DNA of 64,000 bases, taken from contig NZ_AP017313.1 in NCBI RefSeq assembly GCF_002355435.1, positions 1,736,001 through 1,800,000 on the forward strand, in the 5' to 3' direction. Both the position numbers and the translations under genes were made by a program. This document shows positions 26,799-36,030 of the stretch, one piece after another. Position 1 is the first letter of the stretch. The number at the start of each line of letters is the position of its first letter. The DNA is from Mucilaginibacter gotjawali (GTDB lineage: Bacteria; Bacteroidota; Bacteroidia; Sphingobacteriales; Sphingobacteriaceae). The notes under the pieces were generated by a model, which made no database searches, had not been told where the DNA came from, and saw only the letters and a list, made by a program, of their open reading frames with translations.

Positions 26799-27836
26799 AT
26801 GATCCTCTCCTGTCCCTTACCAAAACTCGATTTTGATACCATTAACCTGGGGCATGGCAGCGGCGGTACTTTAACCAGCCAGTTGCTGGATGCAGGCGTA
26901 TTCAAATTGCTTGAAAACGAACTGCTCAACAAAAAACATGATGGTGCTATTTTTAACCTTGATGGCAAAGTAGCCATGAGTACCGATACCTATGTGGTTT
27001 CCCCCATATTTTTTGAGGGCGGAAATATCGGCGATTTGGCCATCAACGGCACGATAAACGACCTGGCCATGTGCGGCGCTGCCGCAAAATACCTTACACT
27101 GGGGTTTGTGCTGGAAGAAGGTTTAAAAATGACCGAATTTTGGGAGATATTGCTTAGTATAAAAGCAGCTTGCGACGCTGCCGGGGTAAATATTGTTACC
27201 GGCGATACAAAAGTGGTTGAACGGGGAAAAGGCGATAAGATCTTTATCAATACCACCGGCATCGGCACAGTGCACCCAAAAGCAAATATCGATGCCGAAA
27301 ACATTAAAGCCGGCGATAAAATTATTTTAAGCGGCCCCTTGGCCAGGCATGGCATCACTATCATGAGCCACCGGCAGGGCTTGCAGTTTGAAAGCACTAT
27401 CAGCAGTGATACCCGGCCGCTCAATAAAATTATCCTGTCGCTGCTGGATGAATTTGGCGAGAACATCCACTTCCTGCGCGACCCGACACGCGGGGGCCTT
27501 GCAACTGTTTTGAATGAAATTGCCGCAGGTGCCAAATTAGGAATCGACATCGCGCAAAAAAACATGAGCGTAGAAGAAGAGGTAGCCGGCGCCTGCGAAA
27601 TGCTGGGGCTCGACCCTATGTATGTTGCCAACGAGGGCTTGTTTGTCGCCGTTGTTGATGCCACGGTGGCCGAAAATATATTAAGCAGGCTGAACGAATG
27701 GGAACACGGCGAAATGGCACGCATCATAGGCGAAACGACAACCGATCATCCCCGCCAGGTGATTATGAAGAGTTTGATTGGCGGCCGCAGGGTAGTAAAT
27801 ATGCTGCCAGGCGAGCAACTGCCAAGAATCTGCTGA
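26799..27836 (+). CDS. hypE: Carbamoyl dehydratase HypE
   Basis: A 345-residue protein of the PurM/AIR synthase-like fold. GHGSGGTLTSQLL near the N-terminus and GDTKVVERGKGD bind ATP. It ends in PRIC, the invariant C-terminal Cys that carries the thiocarboxamide and then thiocyanate group. It converts the carbamoyl group from HypF to the CN donor for HypC-HypD. Complete and in the expected order after hypF and hypD. Confidence 0.95.
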   Translation: MILSCPLPKLDFDTINLGHGSGGTLTSQLLDAGVFKLLENELLNKKHDGAIFNLDGKVAMSTDTYVVSPIFFEGGNIGDLAINGTINDLAMCGAAAKYLTLGFVLEEGLKMTEFWEILLSIKAACDAAGVNIVTGDTKVVERGKGDKIFINTTGIGTVHPKANIDAENIKAGDKIILSGPLARHGITIMSHRQGLQFESTISSDTRPLNKIILSLLDEFGENIHFLRDPTRGGLATVLNEIAAGAKLGIDIAQKNMSVEEEVAGACEMLGLDPMYVANEGLFVAVVDATVAENILSRLNEWEHGEMARIIGETTTDHPRQVIMKSLIGGRRVVNMLPGEQLPRIC

Positions 27837-27884
27837 TAAAATCGATATTAAAACAATTAACGACAACCAAAACCACCTGAAAAT

Positions 27885-28616
27885 ATGTTCACTTTTCCAC
27901 TTTTGCTTACCATATACGCCGGCTTCACCCACGCTTTTGAAGCCGACCATTTGCTGGCTGTCACCAATATTGTGTCCAGGCGTAATCATATCTGGCTCTC
28001 TGTTAAAGATGGTATTTTCTGGGGGCTGGGCCATTCGTCAACCATTCTGTTGATCGGTGTGCTGATGATCATGTTTAAAGTGGGGATATCTGAACATAGT
28101 TTCCATTATTTTGAAGCTACCGTGGGATTGATGCTTATCGCGCTGGCAGTGTACAGGCTGCAAAAATTCTTTCGCGGCAAAAAACTCATTATCCATACCC
28201 ACGGGCATTTACACAGCCACTCACATAGTCATAGCGCAGACGAACACAAACACCTGCATGTACATTTTGCACCGAAACAAAATTTTAAGCATACCCAATT
28301 GCATGTGCACACGCATGATCATTCGCATAAACTGGCCTATGGAGTAGGGTTGGTGCATGGCCTGGCAGGCAGCGGCGCACTGGTAGTACTGGTTATGGCA
28401 CAGATCAAAAGCCCGTTTGACGGATTGGTTTATTTGGTGATCTTCAGTGCGGGCTGTATAGGAGGGATGCTGGTTGCAGCAGGGCTTTTCAGTGTGCCTT
28501 TCTCAAAAAAACTGATCCAGGCGCCCGTTTTGCAAACGCTGCTTATTGTAGCCACATCGGTACTTTGCCTGGTTTACGGCGGCAAAGTAATTTATGATAA
28601 CATCATGTTGTTGTGA
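27885..28616 (+). CDS. UreH/NiCoT-like nickel transporter
   Basis: A 243-residue membrane protein with six helices. The first helix has HAFEADH, the HX4DH signature of nickel/cobalt permeases. A loop at about residues 100-145 contains many His (THGHLHSHSHSHS, HVHTHDHSH), a likely metal sensor or buffer. The family (UreH, also near TauE/SafE-type helices) brings nickel to urease or hydrogenase. It is the last gene of the hydrogenase operon, and nickel supply fits the pathway. Confidence 0.82.
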   Translation: MFTFPLLLTIYAGFTHAFEADHLLAVTNIVSRRNHIWLSVKDGIFWGLGHSSTILLIGVLMIMFKVGISEHSFHYFEATVGLMLIALAVYRLQKFFRGKKLIIHTHGHLHSHSHSHSADEHKHLHVHFAPKQNFKHTQLHVHTHDHSHKLAYGVGLVHGLAGSGALVVLVMAQIKSPFDGLVYLVIFSAGCIGGMLVAAGLFSVPFSKKLIQAPVLQTLLIVATSVLCLVYGGKVIYDNIMLL

Positions 28617-28633
28617 TCTTTTAGGCTGGTTCT

Positions 28634-30465
28634 TTATTGATAGCCCATCGCTTGTAATTGAAACAATTCGGCATAGCGCCCGTTTTTTGCGAGCAATTCT
28701 GCGTGAGTACCCATTTCTATGATCTCACCTTTTCTAGCACGATAATCCGGTCTGCTAATCTTGCTGTTGAAAAACGATGCGAGATCAATACGGCTGATTT
28801 CCCTTTGGTCATTTGTGCGAAACGCTGGAACACCTCGTATTCGGCCCGTGCATCCAAAGCTGCGGTGGGTTCGTCCAGTATAAGTAGCTGGGCATCTTTC
28901 ATATAGGCCCGGGCCAGCGCTACTTTTTGCCATTCTCCGCCGGATAATTCAACCCCGTCGTTAAATCTCCGGCCAAGCCATTGTTCATATTTATGCGGTA
29001 ATTTTTCGGCAAGCATATCGGCCAAACTTTCCCGGGCTGCCTTTTTAATCAGTTCCTCATTTTCCAGCTCTCCTATGTTTCCCACCGCTATATTTTGCGA
29101 TAACGTCATCTGGTAGCGCAAATAGTCCTGGAAAATAACCCCGATATGAAAGCGCAGATCTTCAATAGCATAATCTCTTATATCAGCGCCATCCAGCAAA
29201 ATTCTGCCCTCGGTAGGGTCGTACAAGCGCGCCAGTAACTTAACCAGCGTAGTTTTGCCCGCCCCGTTTTCGCCCACCAGCGCCAGCTTTTCGCCGGGAT
29301 GCAGGGTGAAACTTAAGTGACGGTTGGCCCAGTTTTCTGAGTTCCGGTACCTGAAACCTACATCCTCAAACGTAAAACCCTGTTTAATGGGGTATGGAAA
29401 GGGCAATGGTTTTTCGGCGACTTTTATTTTAGGTTTGATCTCAAAAAACTCTAAAAAATCATTCAGGTAGATGGCTCCCTGTGATACCGTGGTAAAGCGT
29501 GATAGCATACCCTCCATCAAACTGCGTAACTGCCTGAAAGAGCCGGCAAGGAAGGTAAGATCGCCCACGGATGTTTTACCGTTAATGGTTTGAAAGATGA
29601 TAAATACATAAGCAGCATAATAACCGGCACTCCCCAGTACGGAAAAAAAAGTTCCCCAGGCAGAACGCCTTACAGCAAGTTTACGGTTATCAGTATAAAA
29701 CTTATCCGAAAGTGTTTGAAAGCGGTTAATAACAAATTCAGCCAGGTTGAAAATTTTGATCTCCTTGGCGGTTTCGTCGCTTGCGCCCAGGTAGCGGGTA
29801 TAGTCCAGTTCGCGGCGTTCAGGCGTCTGGCTGCGGGTTAAAGCATAGTTTTGATTATTAAAATAAGATTCTCCCAAAAAAGAAGGAATGATAGAAATCA
29901 GCAGCAGTAAAATAAGCCATGGGTTAAAGGCCAGCAGACCCGCCACCAGGAAACCCATCGAGATCATATCCTGTACCTGGCTCATCACCTGCGACAGCAA
30001 TATAGTTCGGCCCACGGTTTGCTGCCTTGCCCGCTCCAGTTTATCGTAAAAAACCGAATCTTCAAACTGGTCCAGGTCGAGCGTTGCAGCATGCCGCATA
30101 ATACGCATGGAAGTATAGTTTGAAAACAGGTCTCCCAATAAACTATCCAGTAAGTTAATCATGCGGTTTAATCCGTCGGTAAGGATCGCTAAAGCAAACT
30201 CAATGGCCACCAACTTCCATAAATAGTGATGATCAGTATCCCCGGTATGCCGGTTAAGTGCAACCACCTGGTCAACAATCAGCTTGCCAACATACAGCAA
30301 AGCTACCGGCATAGCCGAACGGATAATACGCAGAATAAAACTTAAGGCCGTTTTACCCGGGCTGCTTAGCCAAACCAGTTTAAAAAAATGCGGCAGGTTG
30401 CTTAATGCCGAAAGCCGTTGTTTAAAGGTGAGTTTTGAATTGTCGATCGTATTTCTTTTCGCCAT
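28634..30465 (-). CDS. ABC exporter (membrane domain plus ATPase), frame broken near the end
   Basis: About 610 residues: six membrane helices, then an ATPase domain with Walker A LVGENGAGKTTLVKLL, Q-loop VIFQDYLRY, signature LSGGEWQKVALARA, Walker B LLILDEPTAALD and H-loop ISHRFSTA. The frame stops at 28717 after DRIIVLEK, and the expected ending GEIIEMGTHAELL, then QLQAMGYQ, lies in the neighbouring frame down to 28634. Adding one T to the run at 28730-28733 restores it. I place the start at 30465 (MAKRNTIDN) since a predicted promoter covers the longer possible start. Substrate unknown. Confidence 0.85.
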
Positions 30466-30491
30466 GCTGTTTAAATGCCCGGATAATATAG

Positions 30492-30499
30492 CAAAGCTA
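30492..30499 (-). promoter_or_regulatory. Predicted -7 element for the ABC exporter gene
   Basis: TAGCTTTG on the minus strand, identical to the -7 element of the OmpW gene, lies 26 bases before the ATG at 30465. The upstream TTTG is not at the standard place. It argues against the longer ORF start at 30543. Confidence 0.35.
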
Positions 30500-30821
30500 T
30501 AATTAATATAATAACCGGTAAGGCACATCTTTGCTTTTGACAATCCGGTGCAGGAATAAAATACATTACACTTTAGTTGTAATTAAGCCCAAATCAGTTG
30601 CCAAACATTACAACTCATTTTTATGTAAAATCTTCATTTGAACGAATTTTGAGCTGTTTTTTTACAGGAAACTGACTTATGTACTTAATTGGTCAAAAAA
30701 TAAAACACTGTTAATCAAACGATTGAATGAATGTGACATTCAGATGAAACGGTAAGTGTGTTTTGTGATGTTACTTTGCTCCGTGTTTAAAAAACACCTA
30801 TACAAAATAACATATACGAAC
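30500..30821. other. Spacer between divergent genes
   Basis: Intergenic region for the ABC exporter (minus) and the beta-barrel gene (plus). A/T-rich, without coding frames; only an imperfect TTACTTTG lies 40 bases before the plus-strand gene. Confidence 0.35.
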
Positions 30822-31418
30822 ATGAAAAGTACATTAAAAATTTCAGCCTTAGTAGTAGCTTTTGCCGGATTGACATTGGGCGCAAAAGCACAAACCACCA
30901 CATCAACTTCAACCAAATCTGCCGGTTCAAACGGTGTGGTTTTAAGCGTCGGCGTTGACGCTGGTCTTCCTTCAGGGAATTTATCAAACGGATATAACTG
31001 GAATATTGGTGGTTCATTACAAGCCGATATCCCTGTTGCGGAGCAATTATTTGTAACCATTAACGCCGGCTATAACAGTCTGCAGGGTAAAACCGACGCA
31101 TACGGAACCGGCCTTACAGCTACCAACATTCAGCTGCTACCGGTAAAAGCGGGTTTAAAATTCTTCCCTGCAAATCATTTCTATGTACAGGGCGAAGCAG
31201 GCGCAGCCTTTGCTTTAAACAAATCTGATGTAGGTTTTGACAAGAGCGCCGCGTTCATCTATGCGCCGCAGGTTGGTTACCAGTTTCCCGTTGGTGGCAA
31301 AAGCTTTATTGACGCAGGTGTACGGTACGAAGGCTCAACTGACTTTGTTAGCAAGAACAGCAATAGCCAGGTTAACTTTTTTGCCCTGCGCTTAGCTTAT
31401 GCTTTTGGTACCAGGTAA
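30822..31418 (+). CDS. Outer-membrane beta-barrel protein
   Basis: A 198-residue protein with signal peptide (MKSTLKISALVVAFAGLTLGAKAQ). The ATG at 30822 is chosen since it starts this signal; an upstream in-frame start would add unrelated residues. The mature part opens with a Thr/Ser-rich stretch, then eight or so amphipathic strands such as GVVLSVGVDAGLPSGN, YFVQGEAGAAFAL-like and FALRLAYAFGTR at the end. It resembles the porin-family/OMP_b-brl small barrels of Bacteroidota; function unknown. A hairpin follows. Confidence 0.8.
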   Translation: MKSTLKISALVVAFAGLTLGAKAQTTTSTSTKSAGSNGVVLSVGVDAGLPSGNLSNGYNWNIGGSLQADIPVAEQLFVTINAGYNSLQGKTDAYGTGLTATNIQLLPVKAGLKFFPANHFYVQGEAGAAFALNKSDVGFDKSAAFIYAPQVGYQFPVGGKSFIDAGVRYEGSTDFVSKNSNSQVNFFALRLAYAFGTR

Positions 31419-31440
31419 TTTTTTACAAACTATTAAAAAC

Positions 31441-31469
31441 AATGAAAAGGGCCATGCGCCCTTTTCATT
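31441..31469 (+). terminator. Hairpin after the beta-barrel gene
   Basis: AATGAAAAGGGC and GCCCTTTTCATT form a perfect 12-pair stem with a CATGC loop, ending 16 bases before the START-domain gene. No T-run follows, but the G/C core and place suggest a terminator. Confidence 0.65.
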
Positions 31470-31484
31470 ATAACACAAAAAGCC

Positions 31485-32156
31485 ATGTATGCAGATAAAT
31501 TTACCTATCCTGTTTTAAAAGTGATCATAGCATCACTGTTGCTGATTTTTAATATCAACCCCCTTTTTGCTCAGGGTGACTGGCAATTACGCAGCGACAA
31601 GGAGGGCATCCGGATCTATACCAGCGCAGTGCCCGATTCAAAAGTTAAAGCTATTAAAGTTGATGCCGAATTTAATGCTGACGCTTCGCAATTGGTGGCG
31701 CTTATAATGGATGTAAATTCTTCCCCTGCCTGGGTTTACCATACCAAATCAGCTGCCATAATCAAACAGGTATCGCCCTCTGAGCTTTATTACTACTCGG
31801 AAGTTAACCTGCCATGGCCGGCAACCAACCGCGATTTTGTTGCGCATTTAACCGTCAATCAAAATCCTGATACCAGGGTGATCACTATTGATGGCCCGGC
31901 AGTATCCGGAATGGTTCCCGTAAAGCAAGGCATTGTCAGAATTGAACATTCTGTTGGCAAATGGGTTATCACACCCGCAGGGCCCGATAAAATTAAGGTA
32001 GAATACACCATACACGTAGATCCTGCAGGCTCGCTGCCATCGTGGCTGGTAAATATGTTTGCCACCGAAGGGCCAATAAAAATATTTAAAGGTATCAGGT
32101 CGCAATTACAAAAAACAGTTTACCGCAATACCCAACTGGCATTTGTGGTAAACTAA
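31485..32156 (+). CDS. Secreted START-domain protein
   Basis: A 223-residue protein with signal peptide ending FAQ-GDW. The body fits the START (StAR-like) lipid-binding fold: WQLRSDKEGIRIYTSAVPDS, SPAWVYHTKSAAII, YYYSEVNLPWPATNRDFVAH and the final helix with FKGIRSQLQKTV. Members bind hydrophobic ligands in a cavity; in Bacteroidota their ligand is unknown. The stop codon overlaps the stop of the opposite-strand kinase gene. Confidence 0.8.
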   Translation: MYADKFTYPVLKVIIASLLLIFNINPLFAQGDWQLRSDKEGIRIYTSAVPDSKVKAIKVDAEFNADASQLVALIMDVNSSPAWVYHTKSAAIIKQVSPSELYYYSEVNLPWPATNRDFVAHLTVNQNPDTRVITIDGPAVSGMVPVKQGIVRIEHSVGKWVITPAGPDKIKVEYTIHVDPAGSLPSWLVNMFATEGPIKIFKGIRSQLQKTVYRNTQLAFVVN

Positions 32157-35100
32157 TCGGCCTTTGCGTATGCCAGTGGCAGGCTAAAGTAAAAAGCTGC
32201 CCCCTTGCCAATTTCACTCTCTACCCAAACCTCGCCGTTATGGCGGCGGATAATTTCGGCCGATAAATAAAGGCCAAGGCCAAAACCCGATATTTGCTGG
32301 GTTTGCTCATTTTCAACCCTGAAGTACCGGCCAAATAGTTTTTCCTGGTCATAAATGTTTACACCAATGCCTTCATCCTTAACACACACCTTCGCCATGC
32401 CGTCAGATTCGGTACATATCAGTTTGATTTTTTTGCCGCTGGGCGAGTATTTTACAGCGTTATTAATAAAATTGTAGATCACCTGGCCTATCTTATCGCG
32501 GTCGGCATAAACGCTCAGCACAGGGCCGGGCATTATCGAAATCTCATGACTCGTTGTTGTCAACAGGAAATCTTCTGCAATTTCGTTGATCAGGTCATTT
32601 ATCTCAAAAGTTTGTTCATTCAGGTAGATTTTTCCCGCTTTAAAAGTTGATGCATTCAAAAAACCATTAATTAGGGTAATCATTTTTTTTACCTGCGTGC
32701 TGGCTTTTGCCAGGGCGTTAACTGCAAATGTATCTTCAGCTTTTTTTGCCCTTGCAGCAAGCATTTGTATATATGCCTGCAATGAGGTAAGGGGCGTTTT
32801 AAGTTCATGGCTCGCCATGCCAATAAAATCATTTTTTCGGAGTTCATCCTGTTTATGGATAGTAATATCATGCAAAACGCCCGTAAAATAACCCGGTTTG
32901 CCGTCGATATCATAGGAAATGTTTCCTACGCCCTTTATCCAGCGCAATTTTTTGTCGTGAAACCCCCTGATCGGGAATTCAACATCACATTTGGCGCCAT
33001 GTTGAAGGCTATCCTCAATCGCGCCCTTTACCAGCGACTGGTATTCAGGGTCGATTTGTTTGATGACGGCTTCATAAGTCATTTGGTCGTCTGCGTTAAA
33101 GCTAAACATCTCTTTAAAGCGTTGCGACGGCGCAAATTCCCTGGTTTGGATATTGATGGAGCCTATTCCCATTGCCGCTGCGTCTATCGCAAGGTTCAGC
33201 ATTTTGTTGCTGGTGTCTAATTCCTGCTGTATTTTTTTTAATTCAGTAATGTCATTAAAGGTAACGATGGCGCCGTTCCTTTTCTGGTCGGCCTGCTGTA
33301 TATACGGCATCGTCATGATCTGGTACCACTTGCCATTGTTTGTTTCAATTTCTTTCGTCACAACACAACCTTCAGTAAGTACCCTTTTGATATCATCAAT
33401 AATGGTTTCAAATTTGATATTTGTTGAAATATTGCTCAATGGCCTGCCAATATCTGATTCAAGCAGGTTGATCTGCTTTACCGTACCGGGCGAAAATTTC
33501 ATCAGCAGCAAATCATTGTCAATAAATAACTGGCCGTTGATGTTACTCCTGAAATAATTATTCAAATCATCATTTATTTCAACCAGCTCCTTGTTTTTTA
33601 ATTGATAGTCTGAATTGATAGTATGCAGTTCTTCGTTAACCGATTGCATCTCCTCGTTGGTGCTTTGCATCTCTTCATTTGCAGAGATCAGCTCTTCATT
33701 AAAGGATTGCACGTTTTCATTATAGGCATCGAGTTTTTCATTGGAAGAGCTGAGTTTTTCTTTAAGTTCTTTTACCTCTTCTTCAAGGTCGATGACATAT
33801 TGATTAAGGTAGATCTTTTCATCAAGCGGGCCGTCGTTTTGCAGTGTTACTATTGATTTATCCCGGGTAAAGGTTACTAACAATAGTTTCCCCTCTCCCT
33901 TTACTGCCAAAGGGCTAACCGATAGGTTTAAGCGGGTAATCAACTGGCCCTGTTTAATTTTTATCCCTTTGCGGCTGGCTTTTTGGTTGGTTTGTATAGC
34001 TTTTTTACCCAGGGTGCTGAAAGCAACAGCAAGGGGTTTGGGTAATAACTCAGTAAGGTTTGATACGAAATGTTTTTGAATTAAATATTTTGTAGCATCA
34101 CCATATGATTTAACAACATGATTGTTTTCATCAACACAAACAGCAAAATAATCCAGGGCGTCCGCCAGGCTTTCGTGCATTGCTTCTATGACCGGATTAG
34201 TGTTTTTAGGTGTTGTTTCCGGCGAAAACCGGGGCGGGGGGTGCTTGGTATCCAGCAGGTCGGGCATTGAAAATGCGTCGAAATTAATGCCTTTTTTTGT
34301 TTCCAGGTTTTTATATATTTTCCATTTTTTACTAACCACTTCCAGGTTTTTAATAATGGGCATAGGGTTTTCGCTGGAGCCTAAAAACAGGTAGCCGTCT
34401 CTTTTTAGCCCAAACAGCAGCATTGCAAATATCTTTTTTTGCAAAACCGGCGCCATGTAGATCAGCAGGTTTCGGCAACTGATCAAATGCATATTGCAAT
34501 AAGGCGGGTTTTTCACCAGGTCGTGCTGCGCGAAGATCAGCATCTTGCGAATGGCCGGGCTTACCCGGTAATTGTCTCCTTCTTTTAAAAAATATTTTTC
34601 AAGCCGCTCAGGCGATACGCTTTTTAAAATACGCGCATTATAAACGCCCTTGCCGGCGCGAACCAGTGCAACGCTATCTATATCCGTAGCGAAAATTTTT
34701 ACGATCGTATCTTCCAGCCTGCCGGCCAATTGTTCCGCTAATAGTATAGCCATTGAATATGCTTCCTCGCCGGTGGCACAACCCGCAATCCACATTTTCA
34801 ACTCTTCATCCGGTGATAAACTTTTGATGATGTCAGGCAGTACCCGGGTTTGCAAAAACTCGAATGCGTCTTTGTCACGGAAAAAAGAAGTAACGCTTAT
34901 CAGGAATTCCTTGGCAAGGGCGTTTACTTCTTCCGGTGTCACTTTCAGGTAATTAAGGTAACTTTCAAGTGTTGTGAAATTACCGTAGGAGGCCCTGCGC
35001 CTGGTTCTTCTTAATATAGTTGCTTGTTTATAATCTGAAAAATCATGTGGCGATTTTTCTTTGATCAGCTCGATGATCGCTTCTAAATTCTTTTCATCAT

Positions 35101-35698
35101 TCCGGTGATCGGTAACCAGTTCTCCTTCGTGTTTTACATATTCTTCAATGGCGTCGGGCATTAATGCGGGCTCTAAAATAAAATCTACCAGGCCGGTAGC
35201 AATGGCATGCGAAGGCATGCTGCCAAACTCCGAAGTTTCGGGGTCACGTGCAATTGCCATGCCGCCTGCTTTTTTAATCGCTTTAATTCCTTCAGTCCCG
35301 TCAGAACCCAGGCCGGATAAAACTACGCCAATGGCTTTTTTGCCGAAATCTATGGCAAGTGAATTAAAAAATTTATTGATCGTCAGGTGAGGGCCCTTAA
35401 TATTTACTTTATCGGTTAAAAAAAGGGTTCCTTTGCGTATTGTCATAAACTTATCGCTGGGGATGAGATAAACCTGGTTTGACTTTACGGCCATGCCATT
35501 TTCGGCTTGTTCTACAATAAGTTTACTGTGCCTGGCCAATAACTCAACCATCCGGCTTTTAAAATCGGGCGAAAGATGCTGGATAATGACGTAAGATACC
35601 CCATCTAAAGGCGTGTGATCAAAAAATGAAATAATCTCTTCCATTCCTCCGGCGGATGCGCCAATTGCAATAATATGATGGGGGGTAATAATTGGCAT
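32153..35698 (-). CDS. CheB-CheR-PAS-histidine kinase fusion
   Basis: An 1181-residue multidomain signal protein. Residues about 1-185: CheB methylesterase (GASAGG, IIQHLSPDFKSRM, VVLSGLGSDGTEGI). About 200-480: CheR methyltransferase (MWIAGCATGEEAYSMAILL, FATDID). Next a long coiled coil rich in SxNEEMQSxNEEL repeats (about 640-720), two PAS-like parts, then HisKA with SHELKTPLTSL near 950 and HATPase with FINNAVKY, DEGIGV and GFGLGLYLSAEI. No receiver domain. Such fusions link methylation-type adaptation chemistry to a kinase; input and target are unknown. Intact frame. Confidence 0.92.
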   Translation of the reverse strand: MPIITPHHIIAIGASAGGMEEIISFFDHTPLDGVSYVIIQHLSPDFKSRMVELLARHSKLIVEQAENGMAVKSNQVYLIPSDKFMTIRKGTLFLTDKVNIKGPHLTINKFFNSLAIDFGKKAIGVVLSGLGSDGTEGIKAIKKAGGMAIARDPETSEFGSMPSHAIATGLVDFILEPALMPDAIEEYVKHEGELVTDHRNDEKNLEAIIELIKEKSPHDFSDYKQATILRRTRRRASYGNFTTLESYLNYLKVTPEEVNALAKEFLISVTSFFRDKDAFEFLQTRVLPDIIKSLSPDEELKMWIAGCATGEEAYSMAILLAEQLAGRLEDTIVKIFATDIDSVALVRAGKGVYNARILKSVSPERLEKYFLKEGDNYRVSPAIRKMLIFAQHDLVKNPPYCNMHLISCRNLLIYMAPVLQKKIFAMLLFGLKRDGYLFLGSSENPMPIIKNLEVVSKKWKIYKNLETKKGINFDAFSMPDLLDTKHPPPRFSPETTPKNTNPVIEAMHESLADALDYFAVCVDENNHVVKSYGDATKYLIQKHFVSNLTELLPKPLAVAFSTLGKKAIQTNQKASRKGIKIKQGQLITRLNLSVSPLAVKGEGKLLLVTFTRDKSIVTLQNDGPLDEKIYLNQYVIDLEEEVKELKEKLSSSNEKLDAYNENVQSFNEELISANEEMQSTNEEMQSVNEELHTINSDYQLKNKELVEINDDLNNYFRSNINGQLFIDNDLLLMKFSPGTVKQINLLESDIGRPLSNISTNIKFETIIDDIKRVLTEGCVVTKEIETNNGKWYQIMTMPYIQQADQKRNGAIVTFNDITELKKIQQELDTSNKMLNLAIDAAAMGIGSINIQTREFAPSQRFKEMFSFNADDQMTYEAVIKQIDPEYQSLVKGAIEDSLQHGAKCDVEFPIRGFHDKKLRWIKGVGNISYDIDGKPGYFTGVLHDITIHKQDELRKNDFIGMASHELKTPLTSLQAYIQMLAARAKKAEDTFAVNALAKASTQVKKMITLINGFLNASTFKAGKIYLNEQTFEINDLINEIAEDFLLTTTSHEISIMPGPVLSVYADRDKIGQVIYNFINNAVKYSPSGKKIKLICTESDGMAKVCVKDEGIGVNIYDQEKLFGRYFRVENEQTQQISGFGLGLYLSAEIIRRHNGEVWVESEIGKGAAFYFSLPLAYAKAD

Positions 35699-35762
35699 AC
35701 AAAGTTTTAAAAAGTCAGGCAGTGGATTCAGAAAAAAATTCTGAAAGGGTAGGAACTATTAT

Positions 35763-35796
35763 CAAATATATAACAATTTTTTTCAGGAAAAGCAAA
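35763..35796 (-). promoter_or_regulatory. Predicted promoter of the CheB-CheR kinase gene
   Basis: On the minus strand TTTG (35796-35793) and TATATTTG (35770-35763) are separated by 22 bases, slightly longer than usual. The -7 element is 64 bases before the ATG. Confidence 0.4.
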
Positions 35797-36030
35797 CCGA
35801 TACGTATTACCGCCTGTATTTTATAGCGATAGGTTGTAGAAGTGCATAAATAACACGTTAACAATAAAAAAGTTTCAATTATATGTTAATATTCCCGCGC
35901 TGTATAAAACCTATAAAAGCTTTTTAAAATTTACAAATTGGTATTCATAAAACTTTATTTTAAACAGTTTTTATTACCATATTTGAAAATCTGATCCACG
36001 TCAGTTAATTAAAAATAAAAACCAATTTTT

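Noticed and set aside
28717..30543. Longer N-terminus of the ABC exporter starting at 30543
   Set aside because: The extra 26 residues lie over a TAGCTTTG promoter element and do not resemble exporter N-termini.
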